Source: Pontederia crassipes (taxonomy: Eukaryota > Streptophyta > Magnoliopsida > Commelinales > Pontederiaceae). From it: a stretch of DNA of 64,000 bases. Both the position numbers and the translations under genes were made by a program. The stretch covers positions 3,787,001 to 3,851,000 of the forward strand of contig CM060191.1 in the NCBI GenBank assembly GCA_030549335.1, written 5' to 3'. A model generated the notes under the pieces. That model was not told where the DNA came from. It saw only the letters and a list, made by a program, of their open reading frames with translations, and ran no database searches. The first letter of the stretch is position 1. Each line of letters begins with the position of its first letter. Positions 1 through 10,173 of the stretch are shown piece by piece.

Positions 1-909
1 ATAGATGAGAATATCATCCATGAAGACGATCACGAACTTATCGAGATGTTCGTTGAACGTCCGATTAATCAGGTCCATAAATGCTACAGGAGCATTAGTC
101 AATCCAAACGGCATGACAAGAAATTCGTAATGTCCATACCGTGACCTGAATGCTATTTTCGGGATATCTTCCTCTGCTACCCTGAGTTGATGGTAGTTGC
201 TCCGTAGATCAATTTTGGAGAACACTTTGGCATTGGCGAGTTGATCGAACAAGTCGTCAATGCGAAGAAGGGGGTACTTATTCTTTATCGTGACCCTGTT
301 AAGCATCCGGTAATCTATGCATAGCCTCATTGAGCTATCCTTCTTCTTGACGAACAGGACTGGAGCACCCCACGGTGAGACACTGGGCCTGATGAAGCCC
401 TTATCTAGTAGCTCTTGAATCTGAGTCTTCAGCTCCTTCATTTCTGCTAGGGCCATGCGATACAGAGCCTTAGAAATTGGTGTTGTGCCTGGTACTAGCT
501 CAATGTGGAAGTCGATGTCTCTCTTCGGTGGTAGACCACTGACATCCTCGGGGAACACGTCTAGAAACTCCCTCACGACGTCTATGTCTTGAGGGGTTTT
601 GGTAGGAGCTTCCACCTTGGTCACACTTGCCAGAAATCCTCTGCAACCTTGCTTGAGCAGTTTCTGAGTCTTCATTGCTGACACTATGACTTTGGATTCT
701 TTTCGGTGTATGCCTCTGACTGTGACTTTTTCTTTAATGTTTGCTCCTATCACCACCTTCTTTTGCTTGCACATGATGGTAGCGTCATGGCGAGCTAGCC
801 AGTCCATTCCTAGTATGACATCATAATTCATCATGGGTATTATGATCAGGTTAGCAGGAAAGTTCTTTTTATCAATTTCTACTAATACATCAGCTAAGTA
901 TCTAGTAGT
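1..909 (-). pseudogene. Retrotransposon pol fragment: protease tail and reverse transcriptase
   Basis: The minus-strand translation is continuous up to the window edge. It shows the linker motif [12 protein letters not shown], then RT blocks such as DKGFIRPS, the core [28 protein letters not shown], and the catalytic VFMDDILIY (the FMDD form of YMDD) at the very edge. RT would copy element RNA into DNA in a cytoplasmic particle. The frame is cut from the upstream gag-zinc knuckle part by a TAG at 910-912, so no intact polyprotein can be made without readthrough. RNase H and integrase of this copy are outside the window. Confidence 0.93.
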
Positions 910-1548
910 CTATAGTGTTCCTTTTGGGGTGAGGATGGTCATGCTATGTTCTAGATCCACAGCAGGTAACCCCCAATGTGATAGCACAATCTTCTGATAT
1001 GAAAGAATGAGTGGCTCCAGAATAAAAAAAACTATAGTAGGTAGCTTGGCAATACAAAGCGTACCTCGAATGACATCAGCGTCATTCTGCTGCACATCCT
1101 CTTCTAGGTTGAAGAGCCTTCCTTGCCCCAAAGGCTTGCACTGTGGACAGTCCCGGGAAAAGTGGCTCATCACGTCACAATAATAGCATGCGCCAGTATT
1201 CATGCGGCACACTAGTCCTGCCACAAGTGTTACACAGGACCTTCTCACCTTGCACTGGTCGAGCCCGAGGAGTTCTAGGTTGTTGGGACCTCTGTTGTGC
1301 CGGTCGCCTTGTTGGCTGCTGAAGTTGTCTCTGTTGGGGTGGTTGTTGAGCTGGTGCTTGCTGAGGCTGACGAAGTGGTGGTGGAGGTGGTCGAGGCTGT
1401 TGCTCATAACGAGGCCGATTGATCTGTTGTGGGGCAGGGTACGGTCGGGGACGGTTATTCCGTCGCTGGTCCCGCCGTTGGTGGTGATTGTTCCTCCTGA
1501 ACTGTTGAGATTGGGTCCCTGTCCCACTTTATGTTGCCCCCTTCTGGA
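910..1548 (-). pseudogene. Retrotransposon zinc knuckle and degraded protease
   Basis: This segment lies between the two TAG stops, in the same frame as gag and RT. It contains a CCHC zinc knuckle read as CYYCDVMSHFSRDC, which in the family binds the element RNA. A linker rich in Asn, Gly and Arg precedes it. Where the retroviral-type protease should carry its D-[ST]-G catalytic triplet, the frame reads ILEPLILS, so the active site is gone. Confidence 0.85.
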
Positions 1549-2226
1549 CTATTGCAGCGCTTGCTGAGCTTTCTCCATCAAGGTGGCCAGTTGAACCGCC
1601 TCCGCAAAAGTTTTGCAATTGCCGGGTTGAGTTTGTGTTCTCAGACCCGGACTCAATCCTTCGACGAAGGTATTGGCTTTCTCCAGCTCATCCATGGGCA
1701 GCTTGGTGTATTTCTGAAGGAGGACAAACTTGGCTTGGTACTGAGCCACCGTCATTGTCCCTTGGGTCAAGTTGAGGAACTCTTGCTGCTTCAACCTTTT
1801 CTGGAAGGCAGGGAAGAAGCGGAGTTCAAACAACCGTCGGAAGTCAGCCCATGAAACCACCTTAACGCCCGTAAATTCAGTTGCCTTGGTCACCTTCCAC
1901 CATTCTTTTGCGGTCCTGGTGAGGGTGTCGGCGGGGAATATTACTTGTTTGTTTTCCGGAGAGTCGAGTAGTTTGAATTTGTCCTCCATGGTGTCGATCA
2001 ACACTTTTGCCACATCTATGTCTCCATCGCCGCTATAGGTAGGTGGCTTTAACCTCCAAAACTCTTGTATGGTGCAAGGGGAAGGCAGTGATCTTCCCTG
2101 ACGTTCTGGCTGAGGTGGGGGATTCTGGATCCCTTCTTCACCACGACCCTCGTTCTCGTCACTTGGTTGTTGCATCTTGCTTGGATGGAGGATCTCTGAG
2201 AAACAACACGATCGACGATAAGTCAT
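1549..2226 (-). pseudogene. Retrotransposon gag (capsid) domain, ended early by TAG
   Basis: The 225-codon frame holds the plant retrotrans_gag signature, including FWRLKPPTYSGDGD, then KEWWK and WADFRRLFELRFFP. This is the capsid protein that assembles the virus-like particle. The frame stops at a TAG (1549-1551) immediately after ALMEKAQQALQ-like sequence, where gag normally continues into the zinc knuckle. Because the next segment is in the same frame, the stop is a point mutation and not a natural gene end. Confidence 0.9.
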
Positions 2227-2995
2227 ACAGGAAGCTGTGCTTTAAATTCAAATAACTTTCATTCCTTTATTACTTTTGCTAAAACAATGAACAAATGTGC
2301 TTCCCATGATGACAAACCTATCATAGTGAAGTCTTATTTCAAGGGAGAGAAAGCAAACAACTAAGCATCTAAAGTGCTATGGTCCCACACTACTCATCGC
2401 GTCGGGAAGTCTCCTCTGTGTCTTCCTGGGGAATCTCCTCTGGATTTGTTTGACTTATAGGACTTGGGCTTCTGAATTGTAATCCCCTTAGTAGTTCAGG
2501 AATTTCTTCTTCATTATCTGAGGACAGGCAAATCGGGTTGCTTATATGTCTCCCTATCATCTGCAAATTCCCACCTTGGATCACTTCTTCCCATGTCCTA
2601 GTGGGTGGGGAGGGTAAATCTGAATCGTTACTTCCCACGCTCTCTGAATTTGAATGTTCCGGTCTCTCTGGAGCAGGCTATGGCGGGGTTGGGGGATCTA
2701 GTGGACATACATGTATCCCAACTATATGACCCCTACCCCTTCGTATAACTCTGGTGATCATGTGACGTGGAGGCATTTATAAAACAAGTTATCTCAATAT
2801 AAAATAATCCATTTGAATAATTCAACTAATACTTATTTGAGGAGTGGAGTCGCAGTTGCTCAGGAGGTTTGCACATGACTTTACTCTGACGATAAGACCA
2901 ATGGACAATGAGGGCAATGCAATGACTATACTCTGCTATGAATGACAATGACACTAGCCTATACTCTACTATGAACAATGAGAGCAAAGAACTTA

Positions 2996-3008
2996 GGCTC
3001 TGATACCA
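2996..3008 (-). other. Primer binding site (initiator Met tRNA)
   Basis: Read on the minus strand the site is TGGTATCAGAGCC, complementary to the 3' end of plant initiator Met tRNA. It lies 3 nt inside the LTR edge at 3012. It fixes both element orientation and the LTR boundary. Confidence 0.92.
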
Positions 3009-4219
3009 AACTGTAACGCCCACAAAATCCGCCCTTCCGCCACGCTGATGGTCAGACTGACCAAGGGAGCGCTACCACTGCCTATGACTACTTTGACTTT
3101 GACTGGTCAACATATGACCCACGTGGCAAAGAAAATGATAGAGAATAATAATAATATAAAATTGCGGAAGAAATATCATTATGAAACAACAATTATCACA
3201 TGTGATGAGATAATTCAAAAGAAATAAGGAACAATGATAGTTCAAAAGGGTTCTGAGAATATCAACAAAAAGCAAGGCTAAAAGTGAAATTCACGAGTTT
3301 CATATTTATAACATTTGATAATTCAATGCAGAATATAAATGACAGAAAGCTGTAGTGATATTGCATGTCATGTGCCGCCACTCTGGAGCTCTGCATTATC
3401 CACCTCCTCCTTAAGTAGGGTTCTCACCTGCAAAATTTCAAAGCAGGGGCATGGAATGTCCGTGAGCTATCGCCCAGTACACATAGAGTCATGGATGATG
3501 AAATGTTAATTAATGATCAAATACTTTGTTCATTACTTTAACTATGCTTTATACCATGCAATACTATGTGATCCATTACCATGCTCTGATATACTCTGTG
3601 TGGGACTACGTATTTTATATTACTATAAGATCCTTGATGTTCGTTATCCTATATGAGCTCGACTTTAATTAATTAGAAAGCTAGAGGAGTCTCTGCCTTG
3701 AATATTGCCAGGATGCCCATAAAAGGAAAGGTGTACACTCAGGCACAACGTTTTCGGAATGCAGGTGGGAGAAGGTCTGCATCCCAGGAACAGTGATCGT
3801 TACGGACCCGTAGGTTCACTGTCTCCTCAGCTAAGCTACCTATTCCTCTGGCCTAACAATGAAATTCACATATGCCCCCGTGAGGGAAGAATGCATTCTG
3901 CGTCACTCTTATTCGGAGCACAAGTGGGAGAGGGCTTGTGGTCCAGGAGCAGTGATATTTAAACCAGTAGGTACACTGTCTCCTCAGTGCAGCTACTTGC
4001 CCCTCCAATGCCTTGACATTGACATTGAATAACACATAGCTATCACATTCATTGATCTTTGCTTTGCTTATTCTTTTTACCAGTGTGGAGTTTATAATCA
4101 TGATTCAGAGAAGGGATAAAGTCTGATCCCCTTCATGTGGACGAAGATGTCGTTACTTATTTCGCTACCGTGAACATGACCTACAATGGTCAGTCGAAGG
4201 TTTAGGATTCATCACAATA

Positions 4220-4371
4220 GCTCTGGCCCTTCAAAGGTAATTTTGTCATTTCTCATGTACTTTGTCCCCTTCAAGGGCATTTTAGTCTTTTCACAAGTGC
4301 TCGGGCCCCTCAAGGGCATGTTGGTCATTTCACATGTACTTTGGCCCCTCAAGGGCATTTTGATCATTTCA

Positions 4372-4372
<1 letters not shown>
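4220..4372. repeat. Four-copy ~40-bp tandem repeat inside the LTR
   Basis: Each unit reads approximately GGCCCCTCAAGGGCATTTTG followed by GTCATTTCACATGTACTT. Copies begin near 4225, 4265, 4304 and 4343. CCCTCAAGGG is nearly palindromic. The block sits next to the (AT)n run. Confidence 0.8.

Positions 4373-4418
<46 letters not shown>
4373..4418. repeat. (AT)n microsatellite in LTR
   Basis: An uninterrupted TA/AT run of about 46 bp. ORFs rich in alternating Tyr-Ile are its translation. Confidence 0.95.
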
Positions 4419-4420
<2 letters not shown>

Positions 4421-5134
4421 TGAGCAATTAACAAGTAAAAATAGCATTTGGATGTACCTTGATGGATGTAGCATATGCACAAAAAGAATTAGAATCGGAT
4501 GTGTAAAATAATGCCTAAGACAGACAATGATTAATTCTTAAAACATCATCTTGATATTCTTAATGCGCACAAGAGAAGAATTTGAGTACCATGTTTACAT
4601 ATGGTTACAATTAACTCCTAGTTTAATGTTGTCCGTGATTAATATAGAACTATTCATGAAGAATCCACCAACGAAATATTACGGATGGAGGATTTGATCT
4701 AGGAGTATTTATGCAGGTACATGCGACAGATTACATAAAGTAATATGTTATTGGCAGGTAAAAGCAATTGGACGGACGATGTATTTCACGCACCAAAAAA
4801 AGAAAGGGACTGCTGTAATGATTTTAAAAAGAATCAATTCGAAACGTGTGACAATTGATCTACATTTCTTCATCTAGAGATTTTATACGTCTATGGTACC
4901 TCTTCTTTTGATTCGTCAGAGGTTCGCCGGTCGTCCTGATTCTCGTCGTTCGTCTGCTCGTCGTGCTTCATCGGAAAGGACAAACGAAAAAGGAGTAGAA
5001 GAGAGAGAGAGGTGCGGCTATTGGCAAAAGTGGGAGGGAGTCCACCTTACTCCCTCCCTTATACCTCTGCCCACACCATCTCACGAGAGAGGGAGGAGTG
5101 GGGTGAGAGGGAGGGAGACCGATTCTCTCGTCCC

Positions 5135-5213
<79 letters not shown>
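5135..5213. repeat. (TTA)n microsatellite in LTR
   Basis: About 26 ATT/TTA units. The same run, shorter, is present in the truncated LTR at 7664-7720, so its length has changed since the two LTRs diverged. Confidence 0.95.
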
Positions 5214-5214
<1 letters not shown>

Positions 5215-5262
5215 TTGTTTTTAAATTTCAAATGAGGAAAGTAATGGGCCAGGTATTACATT

Positions 5263-5276
5263 ACGACCCCCTTGAA
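5263..5276 (-). other. Polypurine tract
   Basis: Minus strand reads TTCAAGGGGGTCGTAA directly before the LTR start TGTAATACC. This purine run is the usual plus-strand primer site. It marks the 3' end of the right copy's internal region. Confidence 0.8.
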
Positions 5277-6575
5277 AAGAAATTCGTCCTCAAATTTAGA
5301 AGAAAGTCAAGGCTTACCATTGGAAAATTTCTCTCGTATTTTCGACTCTAATTCCCACATGGCTTCTTTGCCTTGATGGTGCTTCCACGTCACCTTGACC
5401 AATGTCACTATCCTCCTTCCTTTCTGAACTTCTTGGTACTCTAATATCTCGATGGGTTGCTCCTCGTATATTAAATTCTCGTTGAGGTTCGGCTCCTCAA
5501 TTTGAATGACGTTGACGTAGTCGTGTTTGTATTTCCGGAGCAACGAGACGTGGAAAACGTTATGCACTCTGGCGTATGCCATGGGTAACGCCAACCTGCA
5601 TGCGGAATCACCAACCATATTCAAAATCTCAAAGGGACCCACATACCTGGGGCTCAACTTTCCTTTCTTGCTAAATCTCATCACGCCCTTGGTTGGTGAG
5701 ACTTTGAGTAATACTTGTTCACCGGCCTTGAACGTGTGCTCTTGTATTTTCTTGTCAGCGTAGGCTTTCTGCCGGTCCTGATCAGACTTCATCTTTTTCT
5801 TTATCAGCTCAATTCGATCCGTGTATTCCTATGTCTGCTTGCGAAGCTCAGTGCTCAGTAGCTTTCTTTCGCCGACTTCTCCCCAGCATGCCGGGGAACG
5901 ACATGGTCTGCCGTACAGAGCTTCAAATGGGGACATCTCTATGCTCGCATGGTAACTGTTATTGTATGCAAACTCGATAAGTGGTAGATGATTGTCCCAA
6001 TTACCATGCCAGTCCAAGGCACATGCTCGAAGCATGTCTTCCACTGTTTGGATAGTCCGTTCTGATTGGCCATCCGTCTGTGGGTGAAACGTCATGCTGT
6101 AACGTAGTCTTGTGCCGAAAGCATTCTATAAGCTTTTTCAGAACTTGGCGGTGAACCTTGGATCTCTGTCAGACACGATGACTGAGGGATCCCATGGAGC
6201 CTAACTATCTCTTGCACATATAGATTCATTAAGTTGTCTAATGATTGCTTCACTTTGATGGGTAAGAAGTGGACCGACTTGGTAAGCCGATCCACTACCA
6301 CCCAAATTACATCATGTCCTTTCTAAGTTCGAGGGAGGCCCGTGATAAAATCCATGGTGATTTCCTCCCACTTCCACTATGGTATCCCTAGGCTCTTAAG
6401 CGTACCCTGAGGCTTTTGATGCTCTATCTTCACTTATTGACAGACTATACACCGAGACACATATTCTGCTATTTCTTTTTTCATATCTAGCCATAAAAAA
6501 CTTCTCTGCGCATCCTTGTGCATCTTCATATTTCCAGAATGGATTGCGAGTTCGGACTTGCGGCACTCATCCAAA
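5277..6575 (-). pseudogene. Retrotransposon integrase and chromodomain-like tail (right copy)
   Basis: Three pieces in different frames give one integrase. About 6301-6540 reads the zinc-binding end and ETMDFITGLP-like start. 6092-6301 reads VVDRLTKSVHFLPIKV. 5829-6095 reads [16 protein letters not shown], then [10 protein letters not shown] and [10 protein letters not shown]. 5307-5792 reads [25 protein letters not shown] and finally a tail [18 protein letters not shown], typical of the chromovirus chromodomain. Frameshifts near 6095 and 6170 and stops near 5830 break it. Upstream gag, protease, RT and RNase H are missing, so the right copy is an internal deletion derivative. Confidence 0.92.
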
Positions 6576-6609
6576 ACAACAGGCCTACTAAGTAATCATT
6601 ATTATTATT

Positions 6610-6654
<45 letters not shown>

Positions 6655-6915
6655 CGAGAGTAACATGCCTACTAAATAATTATCATTATTACTCTTATTA
6701 TGTATATATAGATATATATTCCGAGAGTAACATGCCTACTAAATAATTATTATTATTACTCTTATATATATATCCATATATATGTATATCTCATGAGCAA
6801 CCAGCCCACTAAATAATACTAATAATTATTATTATATATACATCGTAGTATATATTACGAGAGCAACCGACCCCCCTTTAAGTAATTATTATTATCCTTA
6901 TATATATATATATCT
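6575..6915. repeat. Five-copy ~68-bp AT-rich tandem repeat at deletion junction
   Basis: Units begin near 6575, 6660, 6731, 6796 and 6865. Each has CCTACTAA, then TTATTATTATT, then a TA run ending in CGAGAG or TGAG. The first unit is joined to integrase sequence. (AT)n at 6613-6652 lies in the first unit. Confidence 0.75.
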
Positions 6916-7663
6916 CGTGAGCAATTAACAAGTAAAAATAACATTTGGATGTACCTTGATGGATGTAGCATATGCACAAAAAGAATTAGAATCAGATGTG
7001 TAAAATAATGCCTAAGACAGACAATGATTAATTCTTAAAACATCATCTTGATATTCTTAATGCGCACAGGAGATGAATTTGAGTACCATGTTTACATATG
7101 GTTACAATTAACTCCTAGTTTAATGTTGTCCGTGATTAATACAGAACTATTCATGAAGAATCCACCAACGAAATATTACGGATGGGAGATTTGATCTAGG
7201 AGTATTTATGCAGGTACATGCGACAGATTACATAAAGTAATATGTTATTGGCAGGTAAAAGCAATTGGACGGACGATGTATTTCACGCACCAAAAAAAGA
7301 AAGGGACTGCTGTAATGGTTTTAAAAAGAATCAATTTGAAACGCGTGACAATTGATCTACATTTCTTCATCTAGAGATTTTATACATTTATGGTACCTCT
7401 TCTTTTAATTCGTCGGAGGTTCTCCGGTTGTCCTGATTCTCGTCGTTCGTCTGCTCATCGTGCTTCGCCGGAATGGACAAACGAAGAAGGAGTAGAAGAG
7501 AGAGAGAGAGGTGCAGCTATTGGCAAAGGTGGGAGGGAGTCCACCTTACTCCCTCCCTTATACCTCTGCCCACACCATCTCACGAGAGAGGGAGTCATGG
7601 GGGGAGTGGGGTAGTCATGGGGGGTAGTGGGGTGAGAGGGAGGGAGACCGATTCTCTCATCCC

Positions 7664-7719
<56 letters not shown>

Positions 7720-7780
7720 TTAATTATGATCTTTTTGTTTTTAAATTTCAAATGAGGAAAGTAATGGGCCGAGTATTACA
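6576..7780 (-). repeat. Truncated 5' LTR of the right chromovirus copy
   Basis: 6910-7780 aligns base for base with 4418-5260 of the shared LTR, with small indels and a duplicated TCATGGGGGG motif at 7597-7630. The outer end is TATTACA at 7780, the same LTR terminus. Left of 6910 are about five degenerate units of about 68 bp (core ACATGCCTACTAAATAATTA) that run directly into integrase sequence near 6575. The PBS-side part of the LTR, the PBS and most of gag-pol are deleted at that junction. Confidence 0.85.
7664..7720. repeat. (TTA)n microsatellite in truncated LTR
   Basis: About 19 ATT units. Homologous to the longer run at 5135-5213. Confidence 0.95.
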
Positions 7781-8744
7781 TAAATCGTGGATCAGAAAAG
7801 CGTGATTCATTTGCAGTTCAAGCACGTGTATCCCCTGTCATGCTGCCGGTTCAGCGGTCCTTTTCATCTTTCACCGCAGTCACTGCCCGATGCCACAGCT
7901 CGCCGCCCGCCGCTGTCGCTGCATGATGCCACAGCTCGCTGCACGCAGCTCGCCGCCCGCTGCCGCATCGAGTTTTGATGAGACGCCCGCATCGGGTTTT
8001 GATGAGACACGTATTCCGTCTGTCGGCGAAGGAATGCGCTGAATCTCTCATCGCTGAAATCCTCTCTCGCTGTTGAGCCTCACTGTCGAAGGAATCTCGC
8101 CGCCGAATGCACTCTTCGGTCAATGAGCGAGCAACGCCGCCGAACGCACTCGCCACCAAATGTGACTGCCGAGCGAGACCGCCAAGACTCGTTGCATAGC
8201 AAGATCAAACATGCTTGCCTCTCATCTATGGTTCGTGCCCTCATGCAAACCATGATGGGGATCTCACCCTTGTTGATGTTCTCTGTGCTCGCTTACTTCG
8301 ACCGATGTCGTTGAGGCGAGGAGGCAAGCGATTGCATGGCGCGGCAAGATGAGCACACGGCTCGACGGCGATGTGAAGAGTTGTAGAAGGTCTGACACAA
8401 TGGAGAAGAGGGGAGCAGCTGACAGCATGGGATCTGCATGGGATCTGCGATTGAACAGCCGCTCGGCTGGCGAGATTGCATCGGAGAAGGAAAGTGCCTG
8501 ACGACAAAGAAGAAGTAGAAAACAAACGTGTGTGAACCGGCCGAAGATTCACGTGAACCGACATAATAAGAAGCTGAATCTTACGATTAGATTTGAGCCA
8601 TTGATTCTTGATCGAACACATGAAATGGTAGGGTGCATCCTGCTACCCAATTTGATTGGGCAGTAGGAACATTAAATTCATAATTTAATACTTCGTGCTT
8701 TTGGTTGTGCCACCTGGGGATTTCTTTTCGTAAAAAATTAGAAA
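7781..8744. other. Unassigned moderately GC-rich stretch
   Basis: The stretch has repeated GCCGCCCG-type and 'ATGATGCCACAGCTCGC' motifs (7890-7970) and 'GGTTTTGATGAGAC' twice (7972-8010). ORFs of 60-126 codons exist on both strands, but they overlap one another, have no recognisable domain and look like chance frames. No transposon ends were found. Confidence 0.4.
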
Positions 8745-9474
8745 GGGTTATTTCTTCTAACCACCCCTAAACTATCGCGAATTATCACATCTAATCCCAG
8801 ATTATGAACTTCATTTTTTGGTACCTAAAGTATCACGATTTTTTCAATTTGGTCCTTCCGTCCAATTCCGTCGACTTCTCTGTTATTTTTTATTTTTCGC
8901 ATTTGTGAAAAGTTCATTATATCCCTACGTTAGTCCACTTTTACATAAAAAATATAAAAATAACTTAAAAAAGAAAAGAAAAAACAAGAGAGGAGGAGGA
9001 GGACGACACAGGGGAGTCGCCGCCCCCCTATGTATTGTCGTCGACGATGACACAGAGGGGGGGGGGGGGGGGGGGCGGCGACCCCCCCCCCCTCTTTTCC
9101 CGGCCGGAGAGGGAGGGAGGGGAGGGGAGGAGGAGGGTCCCCCCCCTCTGTGTCATCGTCGACAACACAGGGGGTGACCCCCCCCCCCCCCCCCCCCCCT
9201 CCCTCCTCCTCCTCCTCTCTTATTTTTTCTTTTGTTTTTTAAATTATTTTTATATTTATTATTATATTTTTTATGTAAAAGTGGACTAACGCAGTGGTAC
9301 AATGGACTTTTCACAAATGCGAAAAATAAAAAATAACGGGAAGTCGACGGAATTGGACAGAATGATCAAATTGGAAAAATCACGATAGTTTATGTACCCA
9401 AAAAATGAAGTTCGTAATATGGGGTTAGATGTGGTAATTCGCGATAATTCAAGGGTAGTCAGAGAAAATAATCC
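8745..9474. mobile_element. Mutator-like foldback MITE with 9-bp TSD
   Basis: Two long inverted arms (8745-about 9000 and about 9215-9474) pair over roughly 250 bp. The ends are GGGTTATTTC and GGATTATTTTC (as reverse complement). The 9-bp target duplication AATTAGAAA flanks it at 8736-8744 and 9475-9483. The loop is GC-rich with a 19-G run (9057-9075), C runs (9082-9092, 9178-9199) and paired copies of ACACAGGGG / CATCGTCGAC. No transposase is encoded. TSD length and long TIRs point to the Mutator superfamily. Confidence 0.88.
9057..9199. repeat. Homopolymer G and C tracts in the foldback loop
   Basis: G19 at 9057-9075, about C11 at 9082-9092 and about C22 at 9178-9199 are separated by GC-rich sequence. 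The tracts can pair with each other or form G-quadruplexes. Exact lengths may be unreliable because homopolymers are error-prone. Confidence 0.85.
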
Positions 9475-9681
9475 AATTAGAAATAACGGTAGTCAATAGG
9501 AGAGGAATTAAGATGGATATTAAAAAAATAGTATATTGCATGTTATATGTTGTATATATGAAACTAGTAGTGCACATTGACATGGTCCGTATGTGGAAAA
9601 AAAGTCTAGTATATAAAAATATCTCATAGTTAATTTAAATCAACATCTAGTAACATATCGACTTGGTTCACCTATTATTAT

Positions 9682-10173
9682 AAGGGGGTTTTTTCGGTGA
9701 CCTCCTCTGAACTATGAATTTTTTTCGCACTTACCTACGTTTTTCGAATATTTCGCTGATCCCCTTGAACTATACCACCTGTTCCACTTAAAATCATCCG
9801 TCAACCTATGTCAACTATTCCGTTAAATTTCATTTTTTTATTTATGAAATGATCAAATTATCCTTCCTCGTATCATCTAATATAAAAATATATTATAAAA
9901 ATAAAAATTAGATGTCTCGGTTCAAGTGTGCCTTTAACTTTTTTTATTTTTATAATAAATTATTTTATATTTTCAATATTAGATGATACGAGAGAAGGCA
10001 ATTTGATCATTTCATAAATAAAAAAAAGAAAATTAACGGAAAAGTTGATGGAGATTGACGGATGAACTTAAGTGGAAAAGACGATATAATTCAAGGGAGG
10101 TCAGCGGAATATTCGAAAGACGTGAGTAGACGCGAAAAAAGTTCATAGTTTAAAAGGTCAGCGGAAAAAACTC
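9682..10173. mobile_element. Second foldback element (Mutator-like MITE)
   Basis: Inverted arms 9682-9920 and 9945-10173 share, in opposite orientation, GTTTTTTCGGTGACCTC, TATACCACCTGTTCCACTT and AAATGATCAAATT. Near-identical 9-mers TATTATTAT (9673-9681) and TATTATTAA (10174-10182) suggest a 9-bp target duplication with one change. No coding capacity. Confidence 0.75.

Larger units (their letters stand above)
1..3008 (-). mobile_element. Ty3/Gypsy chromovirus (Tekay/Del-like), left copy, 5' half of internal region
   Basis: On the minus strand the order is primer binding site (2996-3008), leader (2227-2995), gag, CCHC zinc knuckle, degraded protease, then reverse transcriptase running off the left edge. 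The gag-pol reading frame stays open from 2226 to 1 except for two TAG codons, at 1549-1551 and 910-912. A single gag-pol frame and a chromodomain-like tail in the neighbouring copy match the chromovirus lineage. The leader also carries an 82-codon ORF (2390-2638) rich in Ser, Pro and Glu. I do not recognise it and do not call it a gene. The rest of pol and the 3' LTR of this copy lie outside the window. Confidence 0.92.
3012..5260 (-). repeat. Shared LTR of two chromovirus copies (2249 bp)
   Basis: The ends are TGTAAC...ATTACA on the plus strand. The minus-strand PBS abuts its left end and a polypurine tract abuts its right end. It therefore acts as the 5' LTR of the left copy and the 3' LTR of the right copy. 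Inside are four units of about 40 bp with a CCCCTCAAGGGCAT core (about 4220-4372), an (AT)n run (4373-4418) and a (TTA)n run (5135-5213). Short ORFs here are microsatellite translations and not genes. Confidence 0.88.

Noticed and set aside
4893..5351. 152-codon frame with a poly-Tyr tract
   Set aside because: Translation of a (TTA)n microsatellite inside an LTR.
8241..8621. 126-codon minus-strand frame
   Set aside because: It overlaps another open frame, has no domain and lies in biased-composition DNA.
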